From contig NZ_QPJS01000005.1 of the NCBI RefSeq assembly GCF_003337435.1, forward strand, positions 62,001-126,000: a stretch of 64,000 nucleotides of DNA. The letters run 5' to 3'. Shown here one piece after another: positions 1-8,421 of the stretch. The notes under the pieces were generated by a model. It was not told the DNA's origin. It was given only the letters and a program-made list of their open reading frames with translations, and did no database searches. The translations under genes and the position numbers were made by a program. Every line of letters starts with the position of its first letter. The stretch's first letter is position 1. This DNA comes from Schleiferia thermophila (GTDB taxonomy: Bacteria > Bacteroidota > Bacteroidia > Flavobacteriales > Schleiferiaceae).

Positions 1-1
1 G

Positions 2-589
2 AACATTACCATCCTCTCCGGAGCTACGCGCGGTTACAGCAATTCTGTTTACGTGGCTACGCGAATCAAAGATATACTAACCTCTATTGATCGCAATCTG
101 GATGTATTGCTGATCAACAACAGGGAAGTCCAGCTACCGGTATATGAAGACAACGATTTTCTCGACAGCCGGGAACTGGAAGCCATCCAAAAGGTTTCAT
201 CCCAGCTAAAAAGCGCTGATGCGCTGGTCATCGTTTCTCCGGAATACAACGGAGGAATGGCAGGAGCTCTTAAAAACACCCTTGACTACTTCAGAAAAGA
301 ATACGAATGGAAACCTATGGGCCTGGTCAGTGTCACATCTGGTACGCTTGGCGGCCAAAATGCCATGAATCAAATGGCTGCCTTCGCAAGCTATGTGGGA
401 GCATGCCTGTGTCCTACCCGATTGCTCGTAAGCCAGGTCGATTCGGTGGTCAAAGCTCCGGCTTCTCCAGAAGCGTTGAGATTTGAAACCAATGCAAAAA
501 AGTTTTGCAATGATTTGCTTTACTTTACAGAAGTTGTAAAAACCGGCATGTTAAATCTTAAAAACAAGGAATTTCTTAAGCAGATCTAA
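2..589 (+). CDS. NADPH-dependent FMN reductase family protein, 5' end outside the window
   Basis: Flavodoxin-fold NAD(P)H:FMN (or quinone/azo) reductase, cytoplasmic. The frame is open to the left edge: codons from position 2 read ITILSGATRGYSNSV, the usual N-terminal FMN phosphate-binding loop of the family, so the GTG at 53 is not the true start and the initiation codon lies just outside. The family signature SPEYNGGMAGALKNTLDY follows, then the SVTSGTLGGQNAMNQM loop that normally contacts the flavin. About 195 residues are visible, close to full length. The physiological substrate cannot be told from sequence. A new promoter follows at once, so it is probably the last gene of its transcript. 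Confidence 0.85.
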   Translation, partial: NITILSGATRGYSNSVYVATRIKDILTSIDRNLDVLLINNREVQLPVYEDNDFLDSRELEAIQKVSSQLKSADALVIVSPEYNGGMAGALKNTLDYFRKEYEWKPMGLVSVTSGTLGGQNAMNQMAAFASYVGACLCPTRLLVSQVDSVVKAPASPEALRFETNAKKFCNDLLYFTEVVKTGMLNLKNKEFLKQI

Positions 590-590
590 T

Positions 591-598
591 TACCTTTG
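591..598 (+). promoter_or_regulatory. Bacteroidota -7 element TACCTTTG
   Basis: TACCTTTG matches TAnnTTTG exactly. It lies just after the FMN reductase stop and 17 bp before the preferred ATG (616) of the His-rich lipoprotein. No clear -33 TTTG was found, so the call rests on the -7 box and its position. It argues for the start at 616, because a transcript beginning near 604 would make the ATG at 604 leaderless. Confidence 0.5.
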
Positions 599-615
599 TT
601 AAAATGTTTACTCCC

Positions 616-1089
616 ATGAAAAAAATTAAAATTTTTGCTTTTGTCTCCGCATTAGCGCTCTTCTACGCCTGCAATTCCAGTCAAAAAGAGGAAGAAACCA
701 GTGAACAAAACACGGAGATGTACGAAGAAGAAAATGAGGATGCGCATCACGACCACGATCACGACCACGGTCAACACACAGACCACCATGGTGCCGACCA
801 GGCAAATGCAGATCAGTCAACTCCCGCCCAGCAACAGCAAACAAGCTCCCGTACCAAAAGAACTGCTACCAGCCAGGAAGAACAACCCGGACAAACAACT
901 ACTCTAAAAGAAGCTATACAGCAACAAGGCACACAACTTCAAACGCCACAGACCCAGGAACCTGGGGAAAAAAAGACTCAGGCCTCTGATGATGCCCAAA
1001 AAGCCACTCAGGAGCAGCAGAAAGAGTACCGCAAAGATTTGATGCGCAGAAGCCGAAACAATACTGAAAAGACTGGCGAAGGCCAATAA
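616..1089 (+). CDS. histidine-rich low-complexity lipoprotein
   Basis: No recognised domain. A short signal peptide (MKKIKIF, then a hydrophobic stretch) ends in the lipobox LFYAC, so a lipid-anchored envelope protein is expected. The mature part opens with an acidic stretch and then HHDHDHDHGQHTDHH, a likely divalent-metal (Zn/Ni/Cu) binding tract. The rest is rich in Gln, Thr, Glu and Lys and probably unstructured. An upstream in-frame ATG at 604 would add four residues before the Lys-rich n-region; 616 is the better start. It may act as a periplasmic metal buffer, but that is inference from composition only. Confidence 0.7.
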   Translation: MKKIKIFAFVSALALFYACNSSQKEEETSEQNTEMYEEENEDAHHDHDHDHGQHTDHHGADQANADQSTPAQQQQTSSRTKRTATSQEEQPGQTTTLKEAIQQQGTQLQTPQTQEPGEKKTQASDDAQKATQEQQKEYRKDLMRRSRNNTEKTGEGQ

Positions 1090-1111
1090 ATTATCTGCTT
1101 AATTTGGAAAG

Positions 1112-1139
1112 AAGCCGCCCCAAATGGTGGCTTTTTTAT
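1112..1139 (+). terminator. rho-independent terminator
   Basis: AAGCCGCC pairs with GGTGGCTT (one G-T pair) around a short CCAAAT loop, followed by TTTTTTATTTTT. It closes the His-rich lipoprotein transcript. Confidence 0.75.
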
Positions 1140-1172
1140 TTTTGAACACCCTATAAAGCCTGGTTGTCAGCT

Positions 1173-1922
1173 ATGCCGCTCTCTAAAAGTGAAATCAAAC
1201 TGATACGGTCCCTACGACTTAAAAAATACAGGTATCAGCACCAACTTTTCGTAGCCGAAGGAAAAAAATTAGTAGAAGATCTCTTGCTTTCGAACGCAAT
1301 TCCTTACAAACTACTCTCCACCGATGAAACAGACAGCCATACCTATCAATATATCAGCCCGAAGGATATGGCGTCGATTAGTCTACTGGAAGCACCCTCA
1401 ACTCATTTAGGCGTATTCCACATACCTGCTGAAGTCCATATTGAGCAACTACAACCCAAACAATTTTTTGCCCTTCATGCCCTGCAAGACCCTGGAAATC
1501 TCGGTACTATCATTCGCTCAATGGATTGGTTTGGTCCGGTACCTGTAGTCATTTTACCGGGCACTACCGATCCATTTTCACCCAAAGTAGTTCAGGCTTC
1601 AATGGGAAGTATCTACAGGGTCCCAATCATCAGATGCCGGCCTGATGAGCTGTTGAATTATCTAAAAAAAGAAAACATATCTCTCCTTGCTGCCCATATG
1701 ACCGGACATCCTATTGACCAGTTTTCGGTTCCAGCCCGTTTTTGTCTGGTTATAGGCAATGAGGGAAAAGGACTGACAGACTTTTCTCTTCTGCCAGACT
1801 TTTTGGTAAGCATCCCACCTTCGCCACTTTCAAAAGCCGAGAGCCTTAATGCCTCCGTATCGGCAGGAATCCTGGCTTACCGGCTATTTAGCTCAGGGAG
1901 CAGAGATATTCTTACAGTTTGA
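1173..1922 (+). CDS. TrmH/SpoU family RNA 2'-O-ribose methyltransferase
   Basis: SAM-dependent 2'-O-methylation of a ribose in rRNA or tRNA. The N-terminal ~95 residues look like the SpoU substrate-binding domain (SLRLKKYRYQHQLFVAEGKKLVEDLL), and the C-terminal half is the SPOUT knot with its three motifs: ALQDPGNLGTIIRSMDWFG, LVIGNEGKGL and SIPPSPLSKAESLNASVSAGI. The ATG at 1173 (MPLSKSEIK) is preferred over the TTG at 1164. At 249 residues it has normal family length. Its 3' end overlaps the convergent small gene at 1912-2220 by 11 bp. RlmB- versus TsnR-like specificity cannot be decided here. Confidence 0.88.
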   Translation: MPLSKSEIKLIRSLRLKKYRYQHQLFVAEGKKLVEDLLLSNAIPYKLLSTDETDSHTYQYISPKDMASISLLEAPSTHLGVFHIPAEVHIEQLQPKQFFALHALQDPGNLGTIIRSMDWFGPVPVVILPGTTDPFSPKVVQASMGSIYRVPIIRCRPDELLNYLKKENISLLAAHMTGHPIDQFSVPARFCLVIGNEGKGLTDFSLLPDFLVSIPPSPLSKAESLNASVSAGILAYRLFSSGSRDILTV

Positions 1923-2220
1923 GAACCCCGTTTTGTGCGTCGCCTATACCAGCCGGCACCAGATCATCGGCCTGGCTGTCGTTGATGTAGTCGGTTCCGT
2001 TAATTACGTATCTAAACTGATACGTAGAATCTTTTGGAAGCTCTACCTGAAGGCTGAATCCACCGGACTTGAGCTTTTTCATCGGGTGAGCAGAAGGGTC
2101 CCAGCCATTGAAATCGCCAACCAATGAGGCGGTCTCAGCATTGTGCACTTCGGAAGCATCAAGGGTGAAGCTCACCTTGCACACATCTTTGGTCTTAAAG
2201 TATTGCTTTTTGATTGCCAT
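1912..2220 (-). CDS. free-standing isoamylase-type early set (CBM48/AMPK-like) domain protein
   Basis: A 102-residue single-domain protein with the E-set fold found at the N-terminus of branching and debranching enzymes and in AMPK beta glycogen-binding modules. Recognisable signature: SLVGDFNGWDPSAHPMKKLKSG and YQFRYVINGTDYINDSQADD. No signal peptide, so cytoplasmic glycogen or starch binding is likely. The start at MAIKKQYF is preferred over upstream MLILST because the promoter at 2239-2269 would place the transcription start only about 15 nt upstream. The stop overlaps the methyltransferase gene from the other strand. Known relatives occur beside glycogen enzymes; here it is alone. Confidence 0.85.
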   Translation of the reverse strand: MAIKKQYFKTKDVCKVSFTLDASEVHNAETASLVGDFNGWDPSAHPMKKLKSGGFSLQVELPKDSTYQFRYVINGTDYINDSQADDLVPAGIGDAQNGVLKL

Positions 2221-2238
2221 AGCAAGAAAATTTGTTGA

Positions 2239-2269
2239 CAAAATTAGCAATCAAAAATTCTAAAGCAAA
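2239..2269 (-). promoter_or_regulatory. Bacteroidota promoter for the early-set domain protein
   Basis: Read on the minus strand: TTTG (2266-2269), a 19-bp spacer, then TAATTTTG (2239-2246), a full match to TTTG-N19-TAnnTTTG. The expected transcript start is about 13 nt before the ATG at 2220. Confidence 0.7.
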
Positions 2270-2312
2270 CTTAATCAATATTTTACACATTTCCTTAAGC
2301 GTACCCAACTCC

Positions 2313-2493
2313 TGTACATTTCGTACTACTTTTCTGTTGTTTTCAAAGTTTGGTTTTGTTTTTCCAACGATAGCTTAAACATCATGTAAAGAAAACCATG
2401 TACAAAGTACACGACTCTTCTCCAGATCTGCCAAATCCTTTTACATTAGTTTTGATCATACTCACATCAGGGCCAGTAGTGTACTTAGGTACA
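2313..2493. promoter_or_regulatory. three spaced TGTAC-N(3-5)-GTACA inverted repeats
   Basis: TGTAC-atttc-GTACT (2313-2327, one mismatch), TGTAC-aaa-GTACA (2399-2411, perfect) and TGTAC-ttag-GTACA (2480-2493, perfect). Centres are about 85 and 82 bp apart. The arrangement could be operators for a dimeric regulator, but no regulator gene is nearby and function is not shown. Confidence 0.35.
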
Positions 2494-2958
2494 TTCGTAT
2501 AGAAAAATTAGAAAATATCCGTCCATTCTTTTTTACATTTGAGAGATTTGAAACTGTTGTAAATTTTTTATTTTTTTTTGACGGAAAATATTCACCATTA
2601 AAGAGTCCAATAAGCTTTGGTTTTAACTAAGTTTTTTGATTTGCCGGTGAAAAACTTCCTGGGTTCCTATTTCAAAATCAGCTGATGCGTGATATCGTTC
2701 CTTTAGTAGTTGCACATCAGATGGAAGGGGCTTTAGAATAGGCGATTTTCCTTAGTAATCCGAGATATTGAAAAGGATACATTCATTTTTTGGTTGCGCA
2801 GAGAACAATATTTAATTCGCATGCTATACGCGTTCCTACTCTACAACCTATCAAATCCCCGGTCTTGGACAGCGGAAGGGATACGTGTAGGGCATTGTGC
2901 TGTGCAATACATCGCAGAAGTAAACTTATCTGCCTCCTTGACAGCCATTGATCTCATG

Positions 2959-2966
2959 TACCTTTG
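2959..2966 (+). promoter_or_regulatory. -7 element TACCTTTG of recQ
   Basis: Exact TAnnTTTG match, 27 bp before the recQ TTG start codon at 2994. No convincing -33 element was found. Confidence 0.5.
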
Positions 2967-2993
2967 TTGTTGAGACCAGGAGTAATTTGAACG

Positions 2994-4817
2994 TTGACAC
3001 CGATAGAAGCACTTCGACAGTATTGGGGGTTTGATGCATTCCGGCCATTACAGGAAGAAATTATTTCCTCCTCAATGAACGGCGTGGATACCCTTGCTCT
3101 GCTTCCGACGGGAGGAGGAAAATCGCTGTGCTACCAGGTGCCGGCACTTTGCCTGCCAGGGTTGGCGCTTGTTATATCTCCTTTGATAGCTCTGATGAAC
3201 GATCAGGTAGCTAACCTGAAAATGAAAGGAATAAAGGCAGCAGCCATCACCTCACATCTCTCGAAGCGGGAATGGATTGATGTGCTCGACTCCAGCGAGA
3301 GGGAAGATCTGAAACTTCTCTATCTGAGCCCGGAAAGACTCCTGCATCCCCTGGTACTGGAAAAAATCACTGCTAAAAAAATTTCCTTGATAGCAGTAGA
3401 TGAAGCCCACTGCATCTCCCAATGGGGTCACGATTTCAGACCAGCCTACAGGAAAATCGCTCAATTCAGAAACGCCCTTGGTATCGACATTCCTTGCCTG
3501 GCACTCACAGCTACAGCCACACCCCGGGTCGTGGACGACATCGTTCGATCGCTCAACTTCAGAAATGGCTATCAGGTGTTTAAAAAAAGCTTTCACCGAC
3601 CCAATCTCAGCTACAACATCCGTCTGGTCGAAAACAAGGTTGACGCTCTTATAGAAGCCTTGCGGGCCGTACCTGGAAGCGCAATTGTATTTATGCGCCA
3701 AAGACTAAAAACCGCGGAAGTGGCCCAAGTACTCAAAGCCAGAGGCATCAGCGCTGATTTTTATCATGCAGGGCTTCCGGCTCAGCTACGAAAGGAAAAG
3801 CAACAAGCCTGGATGGACGATAAAATCCGGGTAATGGCTGCGACCAATGCTTTTGGTATGGGAATCGACAAACCGGATGTACGTCTGGTGGTCCACCTCG
3901 ACATAGTCCCCTCGCTTGAAGAATACTTTCAAGAGGCCGGCAGAGCCGGCCGTGACGAAAAGAAGGCCTATGCAGTCTCCTTTATCACTGCAGCTGATCT
4001 CAGGAAAATAGAGCAACTGTTGCAAACAGGCTATCCCACCATCGATGAGATCACCACCCTCTACCAAAAGCTCCACGAATTTCTACGATGTGCTGTCGGA
4101 CAAGGACAATGGGATAAATTTCCATTTTCAATTCAGAAATTCGCACAATATGTCAATCTCCCCAAAAGCAAATGTTACGAAATCCTCAGTTGGCTGGAGC
4201 GGGAAGGTTATATTGCCCTTGACGATGAAGTACTCCAACAATCAAAATTAAAGCTGTATCTGGACTTCAGAGATTTTGACAAGCGATATGCTGCCCACTC
4301 GGATATGGTAGATGTGGTAAAAGCAGTCCTGAGACTTTATGAAGGGGTCAAGCATTCATCTGTTGATATCGAAGAAAGCCGCATCGCCTATGCAGCAGAA
4401 CGCTCCGAAAAACTGGTCAGACGTGTACTGTACCAATTGAGCAGAACCGGCGACGCTGACTACCACCCTAAAGAAACAGACGGATATATCACATTGCTCA
4501 CCAATCGAATTGAAAAAAAATACTTTACCATCAATCATAAAGAATATAACGAAAGAAAACGACACTACCTCGACCGACTGAAAGCAGTTAAAAGTTTCTA
4601 TCAAAGCACAACTGAATGCCGGGTGACCATGCTGCTACGCTATCTTGGCGAACATCGCCCGCAACCCTGTGGGTGCTGCGACTTTTGCAGAGATGCCCGA
4701 AAAGCCCGTAATAACGACCTCAACCCTGACCTGCTGCGCAAAGCCTCTGAAAATGAATGGATCATACGAGATAATACGGGTAAAATACTTTGGAAAAATT
4801 CGGTGAACAAGTCATAA
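2994..4817 (+). CDS. recQ: ATP-dependent DNA helicase RecQ
   Basis: 3'-5' superfamily 2 DNA helicase for recombination and fork repair. Walker A LLPTGGGKSLCYQ (about residues 37-48), DEAH box with QWGHDFRP (motif II/aromatic loop), LTATAT (III), QEAGRAGRD (VI). The RecQ C-terminal part carries the zinc-binding cysteines (TTECRVTMLLRYLG, CGCCDFC) after a winged-helix segment. At 607 residues it ends soon after the zinc motif, without a clear HRDC domain. The start is TTG (MTPIEALRQYWGF); an in-frame TGA lies six bases upstream, so no earlier start is possible. Monocistronic from its own promoter; a new promoter follows at 4837. Confidence 0.95.
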   Translation: MTPIEALRQYWGFDAFRPLQEEIISSSMNGVDTLALLPTGGGKSLCYQVPALCLPGLALVISPLIALMNDQVANLKMKGIKAAAITSHLSKREWIDVLDSSEREDLKLLYLSPERLLHPLVLEKITAKKISLIAVDEAHCISQWGHDFRPAYRKIAQFRNALGIDIPCLALTATATPRVVDDIVRSLNFRNGYQVFKKSFHRPNLSYNIRLVENKVDALIEALRAVPGSAIVFMRQRLKTAEVAQVLKARGISADFYHAGLPAQLRKEKQQAWMDDKIRVMAATNAFGMGIDKPDVRLVVHLDIVPSLEEYFQEAGRAGRDEKKAYAVSFITAADLRKIEQLLQTGYPTIDEITTLYQKLHEFLRCAVGQGQWDKFPFSIQKFAQYVNLPKSKCYEILSWLEREGYIALDDEVLQQSKLKLYLDFRDFDKRYAAHSDMVDVVKAVLRLYEGVKHSSVDIEESRIAYAAERSEKLVRRVLYQLSRTGDADYHPKETDGYITLLTNRIEKKYFTINHKEYNERKRHYLDRLKAVKSFYQSTTECRVTMLLRYLGEHRPQPCGCCDFCRDARKARNNDLNPDLLRKASENEWIIRDNTGKILWKNSVNKS

Positions 4818-4836
4818 ATAGCCCTTGTATCGACAT

Positions 4837-4844
4837 TACATTTG
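4837..4844 (+). promoter_or_regulatory. -7 element TACATTTG of the acyl-CoA dehydrogenase gene
   Basis: Exact TAnnTTTG match 32 bp before the ATG at 4877. A TTG is present at 4825-4827 but too close to be the -33 element. Confidence 0.45.
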
Positions 4845-4876
4845 CCCGGATAACCAATCGATAAACGAGAAGAAAA

Positions 4877-6019
4877 ATGAATTTTCAACTGACCGAAGAA
4901 CACATAATGATCCAGCAGGCTGCAAGGGATTTTGCACAGAATGAGCTGTTGCCCGGTGTCATTGAAAGAGATACTCATGAAAAATTCCCCGCCGAGCAAA
5001 TTAAAAAAATGGGTGAACTCGGATTTATGGGCATGATGGTCGATCCTAAATACGGAGGTGCAGGGCTGGATACCATCAGCTATGTACTGGCCATGGAGGA
5101 AATTTCTAAGATCGATGCATCCGCTTCCGTATGTATGAGTGTCAACAATTCACTGGTATGCTGGGGACTGGAAAAATATGGAACCGAAGAACAGAAACAA
5201 AAATACCTGGTTCCCCTGGCCAAAGGTGAGATCATCGGTGCCTTTTGCCTCTCCGAACCTGAAGCCGGTAGTGATGCTACCTCCCAAAAAACCACCGCCA
5301 TCGACATGGGCGACTATTACCTGCTCAACGGTACCAAAAACTGGATTACCAACGGCAACTCGGCCAGCGTATATCTGGTCATGGCGCAAACCCACCCCGA
5401 AAAAGGCCATCGCGGAATCAACTGCCTGATTGTCGAAAGAGGCATGGAAGGTTTTGTCGTAGGTAAAAAAGAAGAAAAAATGGGCATACGTGGCTCCGAT
5501 ACACATTCGCTCATGTTTACAGATGTGAAAGTTCCCAAAGAAAATCGCATTGGCGAAGACGGATTCGGATTCAAATTTGCCATGAAGACCCTCTCCGGCG
5601 GACGCATTGGGATTGCTGCCCAGGCACTGGGAATCGCTTCAGGAGCCTACGAGCTTGCCCTTAAGTACAGCAAAGAGCGCAAAGCCTTTGGCAAAGAAAT
5701 CTATAAGCATCAGGCCGTTGCCTTTAAGCTCGCCGATATGGCCACTGAAATAGAGGCTGCCCGCCTGATGACCCTTCGCGCTGCATGGCTCAAGGATCAA
5801 GGTCTTCCCTTTGACAAAGAAAGTGCCATGGCCAAGCTCTTCGCCTCTGAAATAGCTATGAAAACCACGGTCGAAGCTGTGCAAGTCCACGGCGGATATG
5901 GCTATGTAAAAGAATTTCACGTAGAACGACTGATGCGCGATGCCAAGATCACTCAAATCTATGAGGGCACCTCAGAAATTCAGCGTATCGTCATTTCCAG
6001 AGCCATCCTTGACCAGTAA
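4877..6019 (+). CDS. acyl-CoA dehydrogenase (short/medium-chain type)
   Basis: FAD flavoenzyme of beta-oxidation, oxidising acyl-CoA to trans-2-enoyl-CoA and passing electrons to ETF. N-terminal helical domain (FQLTEEHIMIQQAARDFAQ), middle beta domain with the FAD-contact stretch CLSEPEAGSD and ITNG, C-terminal helical domain with QVHGGYGY and the catalytic-base region IYEGTSEIQR; by alignment with short-chain enzymes E363 is the likely catalytic glutamate. 380 residues is standard. Closest in flavour to butyryl-CoA dehydrogenases, though chain length cannot be fixed from sequence. No ETF genes are adjacent. A 9-bp inverted repeat follows its stop. Confidence 0.93.
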   Translation: MNFQLTEEHIMIQQAARDFAQNELLPGVIERDTHEKFPAEQIKKMGELGFMGMMVDPKYGGAGLDTISYVLAMEEISKIDASASVCMSVNNSLVCWGLEKYGTEEQKQKYLVPLAKGEIIGAFCLSEPEAGSDATSQKTTAIDMGDYYLLNGTKNWITNGNSASVYLVMAQTHPEKGHRGINCLIVERGMEGFVVGKKEEKMGIRGSDTHSLMFTDVKVPKENRIGEDGFGFKFAMKTLSGGRIGIAAQALGIASGAYELALKYSKERKAFGKEIYKHQAVAFKLADMATEIEAARLMTLRAAWLKDQGLPFDKESAMAKLFASEIAMKTTVEAVQVHGGYGYVKEFHVERLMRDAKITQIYEGTSEIQRIVISRAILDQ

Positions 6020-6046
6020 CTGTTCAAGCTCACAGGCAGGTGCTTC

Positions 6047-6070
6047 AGCCTCTGAAAAATCTCAGAGGCT
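6047..6070. terminator. perfect 9-bp inverted repeat, likely transcript end
   Basis: AGCCTCTGA (6047-6055), AAAATC loop, TCAGAGGCT (6062-6070). No run of T follows on either strand, so it may act as an RNA 3'-end stabiliser or a weak terminator between the dehydrogenase and hemE. Confidence 0.45.
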
Positions 6071-6103
6071 TACTTAGAATTCCATTTACTTGAGTTTGAA
6101 TCC

Positions 6104-7156
6104 ATGACTTTACAAAATACATTTCAATCAGACCATTTATTGCTCAAAGCCCTCCGCGGTCAAGAGGTTTCAAGACCCCCGGTGTGGATGATGCGCCAGG
6201 CCGGCCGATACTTGCCGTCCTACATGCAATTGAGAAGAAAATACGATTTTTTTACCCGGGTCCAGACACCAGAACTCGCCTGTGAAATCACCCTCCAGCC
6301 TGTAGACCAAATAGGGGTGGATGCAGCCATTCTGTTTAGCGACATTTTGGTAGTGCCTCAAGCCATGGGTCTTGAAGTCCAGTTAGTGGAAAACAAAGGC
6401 CCCTACCTTCCAAAAACCATTGAAAACCGCTCCGACATCAATTCACTCGTAGTATCCGAAGCAGCCGATCGACTAGGCTACGTCTATGAGGCTATACGGC
6501 TGATAAAGTCTGAGCTCAATGGCAAAGTACCTCTAATCGGTTTTGCCGGAGCACCATTTACCCTACTGTGCTACATGGTAGAAGGCAAAGGCTCAAAAAA
6601 CTTTGACAAAGCAAGGCAATTTTGCATTCGCCGGCCGGATCTGGCACACATGCTACTTGCCTCCGTTACAGAGGTCACAACAGAATATCTGAAACGCCAG
6701 GTACAGGCCGGAGCCGATGTGGTTCAGGTCTTCGATTCCTGGAGCGGACTGCTCTCACCGGATGATTTCAAAGCATTTGCTGAGCCGTATTTGCTATCCA
6801 TAGCGGAGGCACTGGCGCCATTAGCTCCTGTCATATTATATCCAAAAGGCTCCTGGTATGCGCTACAAGACCTCTCCAATTCGCCTTACGTCGCTGCCCT
6901 GGGAGTAGACTGGTGCATCAGTCCGTCAATGGCCCGCAAATTAACCGGTAGTACTATCACCTTGCAGGGCAATTTTGACCCGGCACATTTGCATGCCCCC
7001 GTCGATCAGATTAAGAAGGAAGTTCACCGTATGATCCGGGAATTTGGCCATCGCCGTTACATCGCCAATCTCGGCCACGGCATCACTCCCGATGTGCCGG
7101 TTGACCATGCCAGAGCCTTTGTAGATGCCGTAAAAAGCTATACGCCGGATATGTGA
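6104..7156 (+). CDS. hemE: uroporphyrinogen decarboxylase
   Basis: Decarboxylates the four acetate side chains of uroporphyrinogen III to give coproporphyrinogen III in haem synthesis; cytoplasmic. The family hallmark PPVWMMRQAGRYLPSYMQLR with its two arginines is at residues ~25-44, followed by ILFSDILVVPQAMG with the conserved aspartate, GFAGAPFTLLCYMVEG, and the C-terminal NLGHGITPDVP. 350 residues, normal. No other haem genes sit beside it. The next gene encodes a haem protein but has its own promoter. Confidence 0.96.
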   Translation: MTLQNTFQSDHLLLKALRGQEVSRPPVWMMRQAGRYLPSYMQLRRKYDFFTRVQTPELACEITLQPVDQIGVDAAILFSDILVVPQAMGLEVQLVENKGPYLPKTIENRSDINSLVVSEAADRLGYVYEAIRLIKSELNGKVPLIGFAGAPFTLLCYMVEGKGSKNFDKARQFCIRRPDLAHMLLASVTEVTTEYLKRQVQAGADVVQVFDSWSGLLSPDDFKAFAEPYLLSIAEALAPLAPVILYPKGSWYALQDLSNSPYVAALGVDWCISPSMARKLTGSTITLQGNFDPAHLHAPVDQIKKEVHRMIREFGHRRYIANLGHGITPDVPVDHARAFVDAVKSYTPDM

Positions 7157-7180
7157 TGTTCAACGCATTTTTGCTTTGAA

Positions 7181-7215
7181 TTGAAACAAATAAGATGGGT
7201 TTTGACTTAAATTTG
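7181..7215 (+). promoter_or_regulatory. promoter of the di-heme peroxidase gene
   Basis: TTG at 7181-7183 and TAAATTTG (7208-7215), an exact -7 match. The 24-bp spacer is slightly long. The ATG lies 18 bp after the -7 box. Confidence 0.5.
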
Positions 7216-7233
7216 TAGTCAAGGTCGCCGATA

Positions 7234-8316
7234 ATGAGAGGTAATGCACTTGTTTTTTGGATGATTGTCGGGCTGGTGGTTGTTGCAGCCTGTTCCAAAG
7301 ATACCAAAGGGGCTGAACCTGTCCATACACCGACGCCGTATCAGCTGAAGGTTCCAAGAGGGTTTCCTCCCCCATTGCTCAACCCCGACAATCCACTCAC
7401 TGTAGAAGGAGTTGAGCTCGGACGTCATCTTTTTTACGAAAAAAAACTCTCCCGCGACAATACCTTGAGCTGCGCCAGCTGCCACAAGCAGGAATTTGCA
7501 TTTTCCGATGCTCCTAATCGCTTCAGCAAAGGGGTAGATGGACTCAGCGGCAGTTTCAATGCCATGCACATTGTCAATATGGCATGGCTGCAACACTTTT
7601 TTTGGGATGGCCGCTCTCCAAGTCTCGAAGAACAGTCCTTTCATCCGGTGGTCGACCCTCTGGAACTGAATACTACCTGGGAATCTGTGTTGGAAAAGCT
7701 CCGGCAGACCCCCAAATATCCGCCTATGTTTAAAAAGGCCTTTGGCACAGAAGAAATTACAGTGGAAAGAGTCACTAAAGCCATCGCCCAATTCGAACGC
7801 ACGCTGATATCAGGCAACTCCAAATTTGACCAGTGGCAGAGAGGTGAAGCTCAACTCACTGAGCTGGAGCTGTTTGGTTTTACCCTTTTTGAAACCGAAA
7901 GAGGAGACTGCTTCCACTGCCATGGCTCCACCACCACAGGCAATCTTTTTGGCGCTTTTGGTCAATTGGTCTTTACCAACAATGGCCTCGAACCTGACGC
8001 CACCATGCCCCCAGGCCGAATGAATGTAACCGGTAATCCCGCTGACCGCGGGAAATTTAAAATTCCTTCCCTCCGCAATGTAGCCGTTACCTTTCCCTAC
8101 TTCCACGATGGCAGATTCCAAAACCTCCAGGAAGTCATCGAATTCTACAACATGGGCGGGCACCCCTCCAACACCATTGATCCCAATATGAAAGCTGCGG
8201 GTGTAGGTCGCAACTGGACTCAATACGAAAAAAGCGCCTTACTGGCTTTTTTAAACACCCTCACTGATGTGGAATTCCTTACCAATCCTGCCTTCTCCGA
8301 TCCAAATGAAGAGTAA
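7234..8316 (+). CDS. di-heme cytochrome c peroxidase/MauG family lipoprotein
   Basis: Periplasmic, lipid-anchored c-type haem protein. A signal peptide ends at the lipobox VVAAC (Cys20). Two haem c sites are visible: CASCH (residues 80-84) and CFHCH (226-230), with the usual CCP/MauG spacing and conserved segments GRHLFYEKKLSRDNTLSC, FWDGR and KIPSLRNVAVTFPYFHDG. The family either reduces H2O2 using cytochrome c or oxidises a protein or small-molecule partner (MauG-like); which applies is not determinable. 360 residues, complete. The next transcript begins with the poly-C promoter. Confidence 0.92.
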   Translation: MRGNALVFWMIVGLVVVAACSKDTKGAEPVHTPTPYQLKVPRGFPPPLLNPDNPLTVEGVELGRHLFYEKKLSRDNTLSCASCHKQEFAFSDAPNRFSKGVDGLSGSFNAMHIVNMAWLQHFFWDGRSPSLEEQSFHPVVDPLELNTTWESVLEKLRQTPKYPPMFKKAFGTEEITVERVTKAIAQFERTLISGNSKFDQWQRGEAQLTELELFGFTLFETERGDCFHCHGSTTTGNLFGAFGQLVFTNNGLEPDATMPPGRMNVTGNPADRGKFKIPSLRNVAVTFPYFHDGRFQNLQEVIEFYNMGGHPSNTIDPNMKAAGVGRNWTQYEKSALLAFLNTLTDVEFLTNPAFSDPNEE

Positions 8317-8364
8317 ACAAGATTATACGACACTTTATTTTTAGATATTATTTAACATTATTCA

Positions 8365-8395
8365 TTTGGAAATATACCCCCCCCCCTCATATTTG
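8365..8395 (+). promoter_or_regulatory. promoter with a ten-C homopolymer in its spacer
   Basis: TTTG (8365-8368), a 19-bp spacer, then CATATTTG (8388-8395; one mismatch to TAnnTTTG). The spacer contains C10 at 8377-8386. The spacer length is optimal at the present C count, so slippage would move it off optimum. Drives the lipoprotein gene at 8466 and probably the two after it. Confidence 0.5.
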
Positions 8396-8421
8396 CAAAG
8401 CTTTAACTAAAAGTGGCCATC

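Larger units (their letters stand above)
2251..2993. other. 743-bp gene-free divergent spacer
   Basis: A+T-rich spacer between the early-set protein and recQ. No open frame in it resembles a protein. It holds the two outward promoters and a cluster of three TGTAC...GTACA inverted repeats (2313-2493). Nothing recognisable was seen between 2500 and 2950. Confidence 0.6.
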
